A DNA stretch of 14,292 bases. It comes from Methyloglobulus sp. Lineage in GTDB: Bacteria; Pseudomonadota; Gammaproteobacteria; Methylococcales; Methylomonadaceae. The notes under the pieces were generated by a model. That model made no database searches, was not told the DNA's origin, and saw nothing but the letters and a program-made list of their open reading frames with translations. Of the stretch, positions 7,671 to 14,292 are shown one piece after another. The first letter of the stretch is position 1; each line of letters starts with the position of its first letter. The stretch is taken from NCBI GenBank assembly GCA_013140405.1, contig JABFSV010000515.1:1-14292 (forward strand), given 5' to 3'. Position numbers and translations under genes: made by a program.

Positions 7671-8138
7671 ATGCACGAAACCTTTCTGCAACAAACTCTG
7701 CAATTGGCGGTAGATAATGTCGATAGTGGAAAAGGTGGGCCTTATGGCGCGGTCATCGTAAAAGACAATCAAGTGATTGCCGCCAGTGCCAATAAAGTCA
7801 CCAGCACTATCGACCCTACAGCTCATGCCGAGATTATGGCGATTAGGGCTGCGTGTAAACACCTTAACGATTTTCGGCTGGCTGGCTGCGTGCTATACAC
7901 GAGTTGCGAACCTTGCCCCATGTGCCTGGGTGCAATTTATTGGGCGAGGTTGGATAAGGTGTATTACGCCTGTAACCGCTTTGATGCAGCCGCCGCCAAG
8001 TTTGATGACAGTTTTATCTATGATGAAATTAACCTGTTGCCGCAACTCCGCAGTATTCCCATGCTGAATATTAGTCTGCCTAATGCACGAGAACCGTTTG
8101 AAGCCTGGAACCAAAAAATAGATAAGATACCGTACTGA
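7671..8138 (+). CDS. guaD: Guanine deaminase
   Basis: The enzyme hydrolyses guanine to xanthine and ammonia, feeding purine salvage or nitrogen release, in the cytoplasm. The 155-residue protein has the zinc-dependent cytidine-deaminase fold: DPTAHAE, with zinc-binding His52 and catalytic Glu54, and SCEPCPMCLGAIYWAR, with zinc-binding Cys82 and Cys85. It resembles Bacillus GuaD from end to end, including the N-terminal HETF, GGPYGAVIVKD, the KFDDSFIYDEI segment containing the Asp involved in catalysis (about residue 113) and the aromatic C-terminal end PY. These features separate it from TadA, the tRNA adenosine deaminase of the same fold, which lacks FDDSFIY. ATG 7671 matches the family start. 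It is followed by an amino acid symporter 48 bases downstream; the two may be co-transcribed. Confidence 0.92.
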   Translation: MHETFLQQTLQLAVDNVDSGKGGPYGAVIVKDNQVIAASANKVTSTIDPTAHAEIMAIRAACKHLNDFRLAGCVLYTSCEPCPMCLGAIYWARLDKVYYACNRFDAAAAKFDDSFIYDEINLLPQLRSIPMLNISLPNAREPFEAWNQKIDKIPY

Positions 8139-8186
8139 GATGCAAAACCTTCAAGCCGCACCTTTCAATCAGAAAAAGTAAAAAAT

Positions 8187-9512
8187 ATGCAAAACTCTTT
8201 TGAAACACTCATCTCTACCTTATCCGGCTGGGTTTGGGGGCCGCCCATGCTGACTCTTTTAGTGGGTACTGGGTTGTATTTGACTATTTTGCTGAAAGGA
8301 TTGCAATTTCGAGTCTTGCCCTTGGCTTTCAGGATAATCTTTCATAAAGACCACGGTGAAGATGGCGATATAAGCCATTTTGCGGCATTGATGACTGCAT
8401 TGGCCGCCACGGTAGGTATTGGCAATATTGTCGGCGTGGCTACGGCGATCTCGCTCGGTGGGCCTGGGGCAGTGTTCTGGATGTGGATGACGGGCTTAGT
8501 GGGGATGGTGACGAAATATTCCGAAGCCGTCCTGGCGGTCAAATACCGCGAAAAAGGCGACCACGGAATGCGCGGTGGCCCGATGTATTACATCAGTAAA
8601 GGTGCTGGCTTACCGTGGTTAGGCTGGCTGTTCGCCGTGTTCACTGCCTTGGCTACCTTTGGTATCGGCAACATGACGCAAGCCAATGCCACCGCCAAAA
8701 TTTTCGAGTCTACTTTCCACATCCAACCCTGGGTCACGGGCGTGGTGTTGATGGTGTTGACTGCGTTGGTCATCTTGGGCGGTATCCGCTCCATCGGCAA
8801 ATTTACCTCATTCCTGGTGCCATTCATGATTGTTGGTTACGTGGGTTCAGCCTTAGTGGTGCTGGGACTGAATGCTTCCGAAATTCCCGATGCTTTTGCG
8901 CTAATCTTCAAACACGCTTTTGCACCAATGGCGGCAACAGGCGGTTTTGCTGGCGCGACTATTGCTTCAGCCATGCGTTTTGGGATTGCCCGAGGCGTGT
9001 TCTCAAACGAATCTGGGCTTGGTTCTGCACCGATTGCCGCCGCTGCTGCCCGTACTTATGACCCAGTTAGACAGGCACTGGTGAGCATGACCCAAACCTT
9101 TATTGACACCTTGGTTGTCTGCACTATGACCGCATTGGTTATCCTGACGGCAACACCTTGGACACAAGGCGTTAGCCCAGGGCAACTGACCAGTGCCAGC
9201 TTCGGGGAAACCTTGGGAGTTACAGGCGAAATCATTGTTGCTGTAGCCACCTCGTTATTTGCCTACTCAACGTTAATTGGTTGGAATTATTACGGCGAAA
9301 AAGCCATTGAATACCTGTTAGGGTCGCGTTCTATCCGTATTTACAGGATTATTTTTATTGCAGTGGTTATTGTGGGTGCAATGATGGATTTGGAATTTGT
9401 CTGGAATATTTCCGACCTGATGAATGGCATGATGGCCTTGCCCAACCTCATCGGATTGCTATTGCTGTCTAAAGTCGTTAAAGCAGAAACTGACCGCTAC
9501 TTTAAATCATGA
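8187..9512 (+). CDS. AGCS-family Na+/alanine-type symporter
   Basis: This integral membrane protein of 441 residues imports a small neutral amino acid (alanine or glycine in characterised members) with Na+ or H+. It is hydrophobic throughout, with about ten to eleven spans. Family motifs seen are the N-terminal WVWGPPMLTLLVGTGLYLT, ATVGIGNIVGVATAISLGGP, GAVFWMWMTGLVGMVTKYSE, the GGPMYYIS loop, the NESGLGSAPIAAAAAR stretch in the middle and WNYYGEKAIEYLLGSR near residue 370. Length and motif order are standard for the AlsT/YaaJ-like group. ATG 8187 is the natural start; the Shine-Dalgarno is poor (AGAAAAAG). It may be co-transcribed with guaD, and it converges on the exported-protein gene through a shared hairpin. 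The exact amino acid is inferred from the family only. Confidence 0.93.
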   Translation: MQNSFETLISTLSGWVWGPPMLTLLVGTGLYLTILLKGLQFRVLPLAFRIIFHKDHGEDGDISHFAALMTALAATVGIGNIVGVATAISLGGPGAVFWMWMTGLVGMVTKYSEAVLAVKYREKGDHGMRGGPMYYISKGAGLPWLGWLFAVFTALATFGIGNMTQANATAKIFESTFHIQPWVTGVVLMVLTALVILGGIRSIGKFTSFLVPFMIVGYVGSALVVLGLNASEIPDAFALIFKHAFAPMAATGGFAGATIASAMRFGIARGVFSNESGLGSAPIAAAAARTYDPVRQALVSMTQTFIDTLVVCTMTALVILTATPWTQGVSPGQLTSASFGETLGVTGEIIVAVATSLFAYSTLIGWNYYGEKAIEYLLGSRSIRIYRIIFIAVVIVGAMMDLEFVWNISDLMNGMMALPNLIGLLLLSKVVKAETDRYFKS

Positions 9513-9529
9513 GCTTGAGTCATGCGGTA

Positions 9530-9564
9530 CAAAATACTGTTCCAGTGGTTAACGGCTGGAACAG
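9530..9564 (-). terminator. Terminator hairpin between converging genes
   Basis: CTGTTCCAG (9537-9545) and CTGGAACAG (9556-9564) form a perfect 9-bp stem with a 10-base loop. On the - strand it is followed by TATTTTGT, so it best terminates the exported-protein gene that ends at 9591. On the + strand no T-tract follows, but the stem lies 24 bases after the symporter stop and may serve both directions. Confidence 0.7.
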
Positions 9565-9590
9565 CATTGCTTGATGCGTTTTAGCAAGTT

Positions 9591-10148
9591 CTAAGGTGAA
9601 ACTGCATTTTGTATGTTTTGTTGATTTTGCAGCACTGGCGTTGCACTGTCTGCCGGTTGCACTATGCCATTCTGAGCAGCCGGAGCAACTGGATTGGTAG
9701 GTGCTGAAACCGCTGTTTCTGGCTCTTTAGGTGCGTCAACTGCTGACGTACCAGCCACCTTAACCAACCAGCCTATCGTTGTGTAGCACCCTAAAACTGC
9801 GGGGATACGGGCATTGATACGGACGACTTTTCCGGTTAACGTGGGTGGTAATTTTGCTTTGACCTTATGAAAAGTCTCGCTGCTTTGAACGGTAAATGGA
9901 ATCGCCTGGTCTTTGGTGAATAATTTTATTTTTTTTGGGTCTGACCAGCCTGATATGACAAAACTAAAATCGGTTTCAGCTGGGGCTTCCTTTTTTTCTG
10001 TCCCTGAATATTCTGGAAGGGTAAATTCCTGCACTTTTGGGTTTCTGCAAATCTCTTTCTCTTTATCATCTTGGTAAGCAAACGCTTCAACACTGCACAA
10101 AGCTACAGCAAGCAGCGCTAATAATTTAAATATGGTGTGTATCTTCAT
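9591..10148 (-). CDS. Predicted exported protein of unknown function
   Basis: I do not recognise this 185-residue protein. It begins with a clear Sec signal peptide: basic MKIHTIFK, a hydrophobic stretch LLALLAVALCSV, and a probable cleavage site after EAFA at about residue 24. The mature part starts with an acidic/basic stretch, then a beta-rich section of about 105 residues containing two cysteines (ICRNP near residue 34 and LGCYT near residue 119) that could form a disulfide in the periplasm. The last 50 residues are a low-complexity tail rich in Pro, Ala, Gln and Val. The absence of a lipobox suggests a soluble periplasmic or secreted protein. ATG 10148 is chosen because GGGGA lies six bases upstream; ATG 10151 is the alternative. 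An upstream in-frame extension to 10208 would bury the signal peptide. It is divergent from purM and ends at a shared terminator. Confidence 0.75.
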   Translation of the reverse strand: MKIHTIFKLLALLAVALCSVEAFAYQDDKEKEICRNPKVQEFTLPEYSGTEKKEAPAETDFSFVISGWSDPKKIKLFTKDQAIPFTVQSSETFHKVKAKLPPTLTGKVVRINARIPAVLGCYTTIGWLVKVAGTSAVDAPKEPETAVSAPTNPVAPAAQNGIVQPADSATPVLQNQQNIQNAVSP

Positions 10149-10187
10149 CATCCATCCCCAGTGTGTGTCGATCTTTGATAATAAATG

Positions 10188-10208
10188 TTGCCTTAAAATA
10201 CAAGGCAA
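10188..10208. promoter_or_regulatory. Inverted repeat in the divergent promoter region of purM and the exported-protein gene
   Basis: TTGCCTT (10188-10194) and AAGGCAA (10202-10208) form a perfect 7-bp inverted repeat with a 7-base spacer, about 40 bases from the exported-protein start and 76 from the purM start. It could be an operator or an RNA hairpin. It does not look like the classical PurR operator. A TACAAT box at 10244-10249 is a possible -10 for purM, without a well-placed -35. Confidence 0.35.
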
Positions 10209-10283
10209 AGCCGCTTTGATTATTTTTCTTTTATGTTGTCTTGTACAATACCAGCAAGATCAATTTTAGCAAGAGAACCACCA

Positions 10284-11327
10284 TTGAGCGAACAAAATCA
10301 AGAAAGTCTGAATTATAAAAGTGCCGGAGTCGATATTGCCGCCGGAAGTGAGTTAGTTGAGCGGATTAAGCCTATTGCAGCACGAACCCGAACAGCGGGT
10401 GTGCTAGCTGGATTAGGTGGTTTTGGCTCAATGTTTGAACTGCCTTTGGATCGTTACCAAAACCCTATCCTGGTATCCGGTACGGATGGCGTGGGTACCA
10501 AACTGAAACTGGCGATTGAATCCGGTATCCACAACACCGTAGGTATTGATCTGGTGGCGATGTGCGTCAACGATATTATCGTACAAGGTGCAGAACCCTT
10601 GTTTTTCCTGGATTATTTTGCCACCGGAAAACTGGATGTTGACACCGCTGCCGCTGTCATTGAAGGTATTGGCAAAGGCTGTGAACTGGCTGGTGCTGCG
10701 CTGGTCGGTGGTGAAACCGCTGAAATGCCCGGTATGTATGCGGATGGTGAGTACGATCTGGCGGGGTTTTGCGTCGGCATCGTCGAAAAAAGCAAAATAA
10801 TCGACGGCAGCAAAGTCAAAGCAGGCGACAAGTTGATCGGAATCGCTTCCTCAGGGCCGCATTCTAACGGTTATTCGTTAATCAGAAAAATACTTGAACA
10901 TAGCAAAGCCTCGTTAAACGATCCGTTTGAAGGTGGCACATTAGGAAAAGCGTTGCTTGAACCTACTAATATTTACGTTAAATCCTTATTGTCTTTGTTA
11001 GATCAAATCCCTGTCTACGCCTTAGCCCATATCACTGGTGGTGGTATCACTGAAAACCTGCCAAGGGTATTGCCCGAAGGTATTTCCGCTCATATTAACC
11101 TTGCAGCCTGGGAGTTTCCATCCATTTTCAAATGGTTACAACAGCAAGGAAACGTAACGCTAGCCGATATGCTGACCACATTTAACTGTGGCGTGGGCAT
11201 GATAGTTGTTGTTCCAGCAGAATACGAAAATGCTGCGCTTAGGTATTTGGAGAAGTCGGGGGAGATTGCGTTTGCGCTTGGAGAGTTGGTTGAATCAGAA
11301 GGAAAACCGAGCGTAATTTATAATTAA
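10284..11327 (+). CDS. purM: Phosphoribosylformylglycinamidine cyclo-ligase (AIR synthetase)
   Basis: PurM closes the imidazole ring of FGAM with ATP to make AIR, the fifth step of purine synthesis in the cytoplasm. The 347-residue protein closely follows the enterobacterial form: [12 protein letters not shown] at the N-terminus, [26 protein letters not shown] (ATP binding), [20 protein letters not shown], the [12 protein letters not shown] signature, [27 protein letters not shown] and the late [16 protein letters not shown] and [13 protein letters not shown] chose TTG 10284, eight bases after AAGAG (10271-10275), because it places the conserved YKSAGVDI at the usual position. ATG 10233 would add 17 unconserved residues ([12 protein letters not shown]...). 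purN, often next to purM in related bacteria, is not downstream here. Confidence 0.96.
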   Translation: MSEQNQESLNYKSAGVDIAAGSELVERIKPIAARTRTAGVLAGLGGFGSMFELPLDRYQNPILVSGTDGVGTKLKLAIESGIHNTVGIDLVAMCVNDIIVQGAEPLFFLDYFATGKLDVDTAAAVIEGIGKGCELAGAALVGGETAEMPGMYADGEYDLAGFCVGIVEKSKIIDGSKVKAGDKLIGIASSGPHSNGYSLIRKILEHSKASLNDPFEGGTLGKALLEPTNIYVKSLLSLLDQIPVYALAHITGGGITENLPRVLPEGISAHINLAAWEFPSIFKWLQQQGNVTLADMLTTFNCGVGMIVVVPAEYENAALRYLEKSGEIAFALGELVESEGKPSVIYN

Positions 11328-11371
11328 ACACGCTCAAAATTGTTGCGTCTGAGTGCAAATGCCAAAAGAAG

Positions 11372-11466
11372 AAGCCATAACAGTAGGCTGAAAAACATAA
11401 GATGGCTATTGAGTAGCTTCAATCAAGTGTTCTAGCTCAAGCCTACTGAGTCATCGGCTTTTTAGT
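11372..11466 (+). promoter_or_regulatory. Hairpin-rich leader with competing stems and a terminator-like structure
   Basis: Between purM and the DUF2339-type gene, CAGTAGGCT (11381-11389) can pair with AGCCTACTG (11440-11448), making a long-range 9-bp stem. The same right arm overlaps AAGCC (11439-11443), which can pair with GGCTT (11456-11460) to form a short hairpin followed directly by a T-run (11459-11463). These two stems exclude each other. A second short alternative, AGCC (11373-11376) with GGCT (11386-11389), would use the left arm. This could simply be the purM terminator, or it could be an attenuator controlling the downstream gene. The terminator stem is short, so the strength is uncertain. 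Confidence 0.4.
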
Positions 11467-11513
11467 GTATTGATTTGCTTGTTTTTACCTGAGATTTATC
11501 TGAGGATTACGCT

Positions 11514-14292
11514 ATGGCTTGGCTTCTCATTATCGTTATTCTGATTGTTTTGTGGATCATCGAATTAGCTTTCGGTTGGATCTTTGGTGGTCAACTGCGT
11601 TCGTTAGTGATGGTGGCTGCGCTAATATATTTCGGGTTGACCATCAATAAGCTGCAAACCGCGCAAACCGAGCTGCAAAAAGAGTTAAAACGGTTGTGGA
11701 AAACTGTTAAAGCCTTGCAAGCAAACGCAGGTAATGTTTCGCCTAGCATTTTGGAACAAGAACAAGTTCAATCGGCTGCTTTTGCAGAACCTGTTAATAC
11801 CAATGAGCAGGATGAAGCTGGTGCTGAGGTAGATTCTGGTGCGGTGATCTGGACGAATACGCAATCACAAGTCAGCCAGCCTGGGGTTATTCAAGACGCT
11901 ACTACTATTCCAGCCGTTGCTGAAAACGCACAAACCACTCCATACAAAGATCAATGGGCTAGCTATGAATTCTCGAAAGTCGATCAATCCCCTAACCTAT
12001 TCGAGCTATGGCTGGCAGGTGGCAACTGGATTGTTCGTGGAGGTTTGGCGATCCTATTTATCGGTTTGGTGTTCTTGGCAAAATTTGCGTATGAAAATGC
12101 CTTGTTACCTTTGGAATTAAGATTGGCGGCAATTGCCGGATTTGCTGTCGCATTATTGGTGGTTGGTTGGCGGTCGCGTTTGGAGCGCCCCAATTATGGT
12201 TTATCCCTTCAGGGTGGCGGTGTTGCGGCACTGTATTTGACGGTGTTTGCGACATCGAAATTGACATTATTATTGCCACCACTCGTTGCGATGGCCTTAA
12301 TGTTATTGGTAGCTGTCTTGGCGGCTTGGTTGGCTATCCAACAAGATGCCATGATCTTGGCAGTCATCGGCACGATAGGTGGTTTTATGGTTCCGGTTTT
12401 GCTGTCTACAGGGCAGGGCAGCCATATCGCCTTGTTCAGTTATTTTGCTGCGTTGAATGTCGGTATTATGGTTGTCGCATTGCGTAAAGCATGGCGACCA
12501 TTGAATGTGATGGCATTTTTCTTCACTTTTGGCATTGCAGGGCTATGGGGAATACGAAGTTATCGACCTGAACATCAGCTTTCCTGTTTGATGTTTTTGG
12601 CTGTGTTTTTCGCCATTTTTGTCGTCGTGAGCATTTTGTTCACGCGTCAGCAATCCCACACGGGCGATTACGAAAGGGCAATTGATGCCACTTTGTTATT
12701 CGGCGTACCGACGGTAACGTTTGGTTATGCCTTGTATTTATTGAAGCCATTTGAATACGGTGGTGCTTTTGCTGCTGTAACACTGAGCGCCATCTACTTA
12801 GTGTTAGCCATGTTTGCGCGAAGCCGAGAAACTCTGGGGCAATTAAAAATGCCTTGGGCGGCATTAAGCCTTGTCTTCGCAACGTTAGCCATCCCTCTCG
12901 CTTTCGATGCACGGGTGACCTCATCCATTTGGGCTTTGGAAGGCTCTGCGGTCATCAGCTACGGTTGGATGCAAGCGAGACCTAAAGCGAGATATTTCGG
13001 TTACTTCTTAGTGTTTTTAGGCACGTTTGGGTTTATAACGCATTGGCCGGATGTAACGAACAGCATACCGATTTTGAATGCCTTGACCGTGGGTTTAGTG
13101 GTCTTGGTATTAGCTTATGGCGTGGTTGGAACGGCGACGAGCCGCTTTGGCAACAGCAGTACAGAAACGTCTAATAAATCTGATGAAGCATTAACGGTTT
13201 CCTGGTTGATGGCGATAGCGTTGGCGCTTGCCGGAGCGTTGGTCATCGTGAATGAACTCTATTTGCGGAATCCTGCGACTACCGCTGGTATTGTTGCACC
13301 AGCGTTGTTGTGGTTATGGGCTTTGGCACTGCAACGGTTCGGAAGCTACGCACAATGGCCGCAAACAACCGCACCGACGGTCATTTTACCCTTATTAACC
13401 CTGTCGCTTCCGATTAACCATGCCTGGGTGCAAGACAACCTGACCACTCAGGGACTGGTATTTACTGTGCTAGCGTTATCTGGTTTATTAGCATGGCAAG
13501 CCATTGCTTTGAAAAAATTGCTACCCGACTGGCAAGGACATTTCAAGGAAACGTCCTTAGTATCCAGCATCAAACTGTTACCAGGGTTCACATTGATAGC
13601 CTATTGGTGGTTAATTTTGGTGCGCGGACGAAATAGCTGGAGTTCAGCGATCAATCCCGAATCGGGGTTAACCATGCACGGTTGGTTTATCCCGTTAGCC
13701 GCAGCATTACCGATAATTTTGCTTTGGTGGCTGTCAAAAGCTAAAGCGTCTTTGCCTATTGAAACCAACAGCCCCCGGCTATGGCAGTGGCTGCACGGTG
13801 ATGAAGAATTGCCTGACGACACATTAGCCAAACAACGTAAGGTATTTGCATTGCTTGCCTTGTCCTACATTGTAGCGACTACCTTATTACACAACGGCTA
13901 TTCGACTGGATTGCGCTACATTCCCCTATTTAATCTGTATGAATTGGTTGCGGTAGCAGGCTTGCTTGCCTTATTCAGGGCAATGCGTAATACGGAAGTC
14001 GGTGATTATTATAGCGATGAGCATCACGCCAAAATCATAGGCGGTTTAGGTTTTGTCTTTGCGAATTCAATGTTATCCAGAATATTATCGAATTATTTTG
14101 GCGCTGAATTCGATTTGGGATTTGCCTGGCATAGCGCGATTGCCGCGACTACCTACTCAATCGTTTGGACATTGACTGCGCTCGTGGCAATGTGGATTGC
14201 TTCGCGGAAGATGACGCGAGGTTTGTGGATAGTGGGTGCGGCATTATTGGTGGTGGTGGCTGCTAAATTGATCTTGATTGACCTCTCAAAAG
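11514..14292 (+). CDS. DUF2339-type multi-spanning membrane protein (3' end cut by window edge)
   Basis: The frame is open without a stop from ATG 11514 to the last base: 926 residues, still unfinished. GAGGA (11502-11506) stands seven bases before the start. Layout: an N-terminal double hydrophobic stretch (MAWLLIIVILIVLWIIE and LVMVAALIYFGLTI), a short coiled-coil segment (about 46-70, QTAQTELQKELKRLWKTVK), an acidic/Ser/Gln-rich linker (about 80-150), then a long array of hydrophobic spans, roughly 20 or more, from FELWLAGGNWIVRGGLAILF onward. Family landmarks are NWIVRGGLAILFIGLVFLAKFA, LQGGGVAALYLTVFA, TIGGFMVPVLLSTG and the final AKLILIDLS, which normally precedes the last one or two spans. 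This matches the DUF2339 family, whose function is unknown. No enzyme motif is seen. Probably less than about 100 residues are missing. Confidence 0.85.
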   Translation, partial: MAWLLIIVILIVLWIIELAFGWIFGGQLRSLVMVAALIYFGLTINKLQTAQTELQKELKRLWKTVKALQANAGNVSPSILEQEQVQSAAFAEPVNTNEQDEAGAEVDSGAVIWTNTQSQVSQPGVIQDATTIPAVAENAQTTPYKDQWASYEFSKVDQSPNLFELWLAGGNWIVRGGLAILFIGLVFLAKFAYENALLPLELRLAAIAGFAVALLVVGWRSRLERPNYGLSLQGGGVAALYLTVFATSKLTLLLPPLVAMALMLLVAVLAAWLAIQQDAMILAVIGTIGGFMVPVLLSTGQGSHIALFSYFAALNVGIMVVALRKAWRPLNVMAFFFTFGIAGLWGIRSYRPEHQLSCLMFLAVFFAIFVVVSILFTRQQSHTGDYERAIDATLLFGVPTVTFGYALYLLKPFEYGGAFAAVTLSAIYLVLAMFARSRETLGQLKMPWAALSLVFATLAIPLAFDARVTSSIWALEGSAVISYGWMQARPKARYFGYFLVFLGTFGFITHWPDVTNSIPILNALTVGLVVLVLAYGVVGTATSRFGNSSTETSNKSDEALTVSWLMAIALALAGALVIVNELYLRNPATTAGIVAPALLWLWALALQRFGSYAQWPQTTAPTVILPLLTLSLPINHAWVQDNLTTQGLVFTVLALSGLLAWQAIALKKLLPDWQGHFKETSLVSSIKLLPGFTLIAYWWLILVRGRNSWSSAINPESGLTMHGWFIPLAAALPIILLWWLSKAKASLPIETNSPRLWQWLHGDEELPDDTLAKQRKVFALLALSYIVATTLLHNGYSTGLRYIPLFNLYELVAVAGLLALFRAMRNTEVGDYYSDEHHAKIIGGLGFVFANSMLSRILSNYFGAEFDLGFAWHSAIAATTYSIVWTLTALVAMWIASRKMTRGLWIVGAALLVVVAAKLILIDLSK

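Noticed and set aside
7671..8138. tRNA adenosine deaminase TadA
   Set aside because: The FDDSFIY segment, the GGPYGAVIV N-terminal region and the C-terminal end match guanine deaminase rather than TadA.
8615..9061. 148-residue + strand open frame inside the symporter gene
   Set aside because: It is an alternative frame rich in Cys, Arg and Trp, in a region where the symporter frame carries conserved motifs.
12167..12487. 106-residue + strand open frame inside the DUF2339-type gene
   Set aside because: The main frame is continuous from 11514 to the window end, so this is a shadow and not evidence of a frameshift.

Overview
The window is an ordinary chromosomal segment of a gammaproteobacterium-like organism with moderate GC. 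The clues are a ubiquinone-pathway FAD hydroxylase of the UbiH/UbiF/VisC type, HemL (the C5 haem route), RmuC, and a PurM that resembles the enterobacterial form from end to end. A methanotroph-like (Methylococcales) or Thiotrichales-like host would fit, but that is inference and no diagnostic gene is present. Most genes are on the + strand; two small genes are on the - strand.

Layout. 1-700: a two-gene RHH antitoxin / RelE-ParE toxin module with its own promoter, whose -10 box sits inside an inverted repeat. 783-2000: FAD-dependent hydroxylase of ubiquinone biosynthesis. 1997-2185: a MITE-like element with 20-bp terminal inverted repeats that overlaps the hydroxylase stop codon. 2271-2675 (-): small helix-hairpin-helix (DUF4332-type) protein with its own terminator. 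2891-5536: hemL and rmuC, 24 bases apart and probably co-transcribed. 5546-5660: a nested palindromic element with a perfect 44-bp palindrome at its core. 5795-9512: an SLC13-type ion/solute permease with RCK_C domains, guanine deaminase (guaD), and an AGCS-type Na+/amino acid symporter. 9591-10148 (-): a small predicted exported protein of unknown function, ended by a hairpin shared with the converging symporter gene. 10284-11327: purM. 11341-11500: a hairpin-rich leader. 11514 to the window edge: a large DUF2339-type multi-spanning membrane protein that runs off the end.

How the genes relate. Most are housekeeping genes (haem, ubiquinone, purine, DNA maintenance) with no shared pathway. The one loose theme is nitrogen and purine handling: guaD releases ammonia from guanine, the neighbouring symporter probably imports a small amino acid with Na+, and purM belongs to purine synthesis. 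No gap between called genes exceeds 300 bases. I found no rRNA, tRNA, CRISPR array, complete insertion sequence or phage gene, and no convincing new multi-gene system. The most unusual features are the two intergenic palindromic elements and the leader before the DUF2339 gene.
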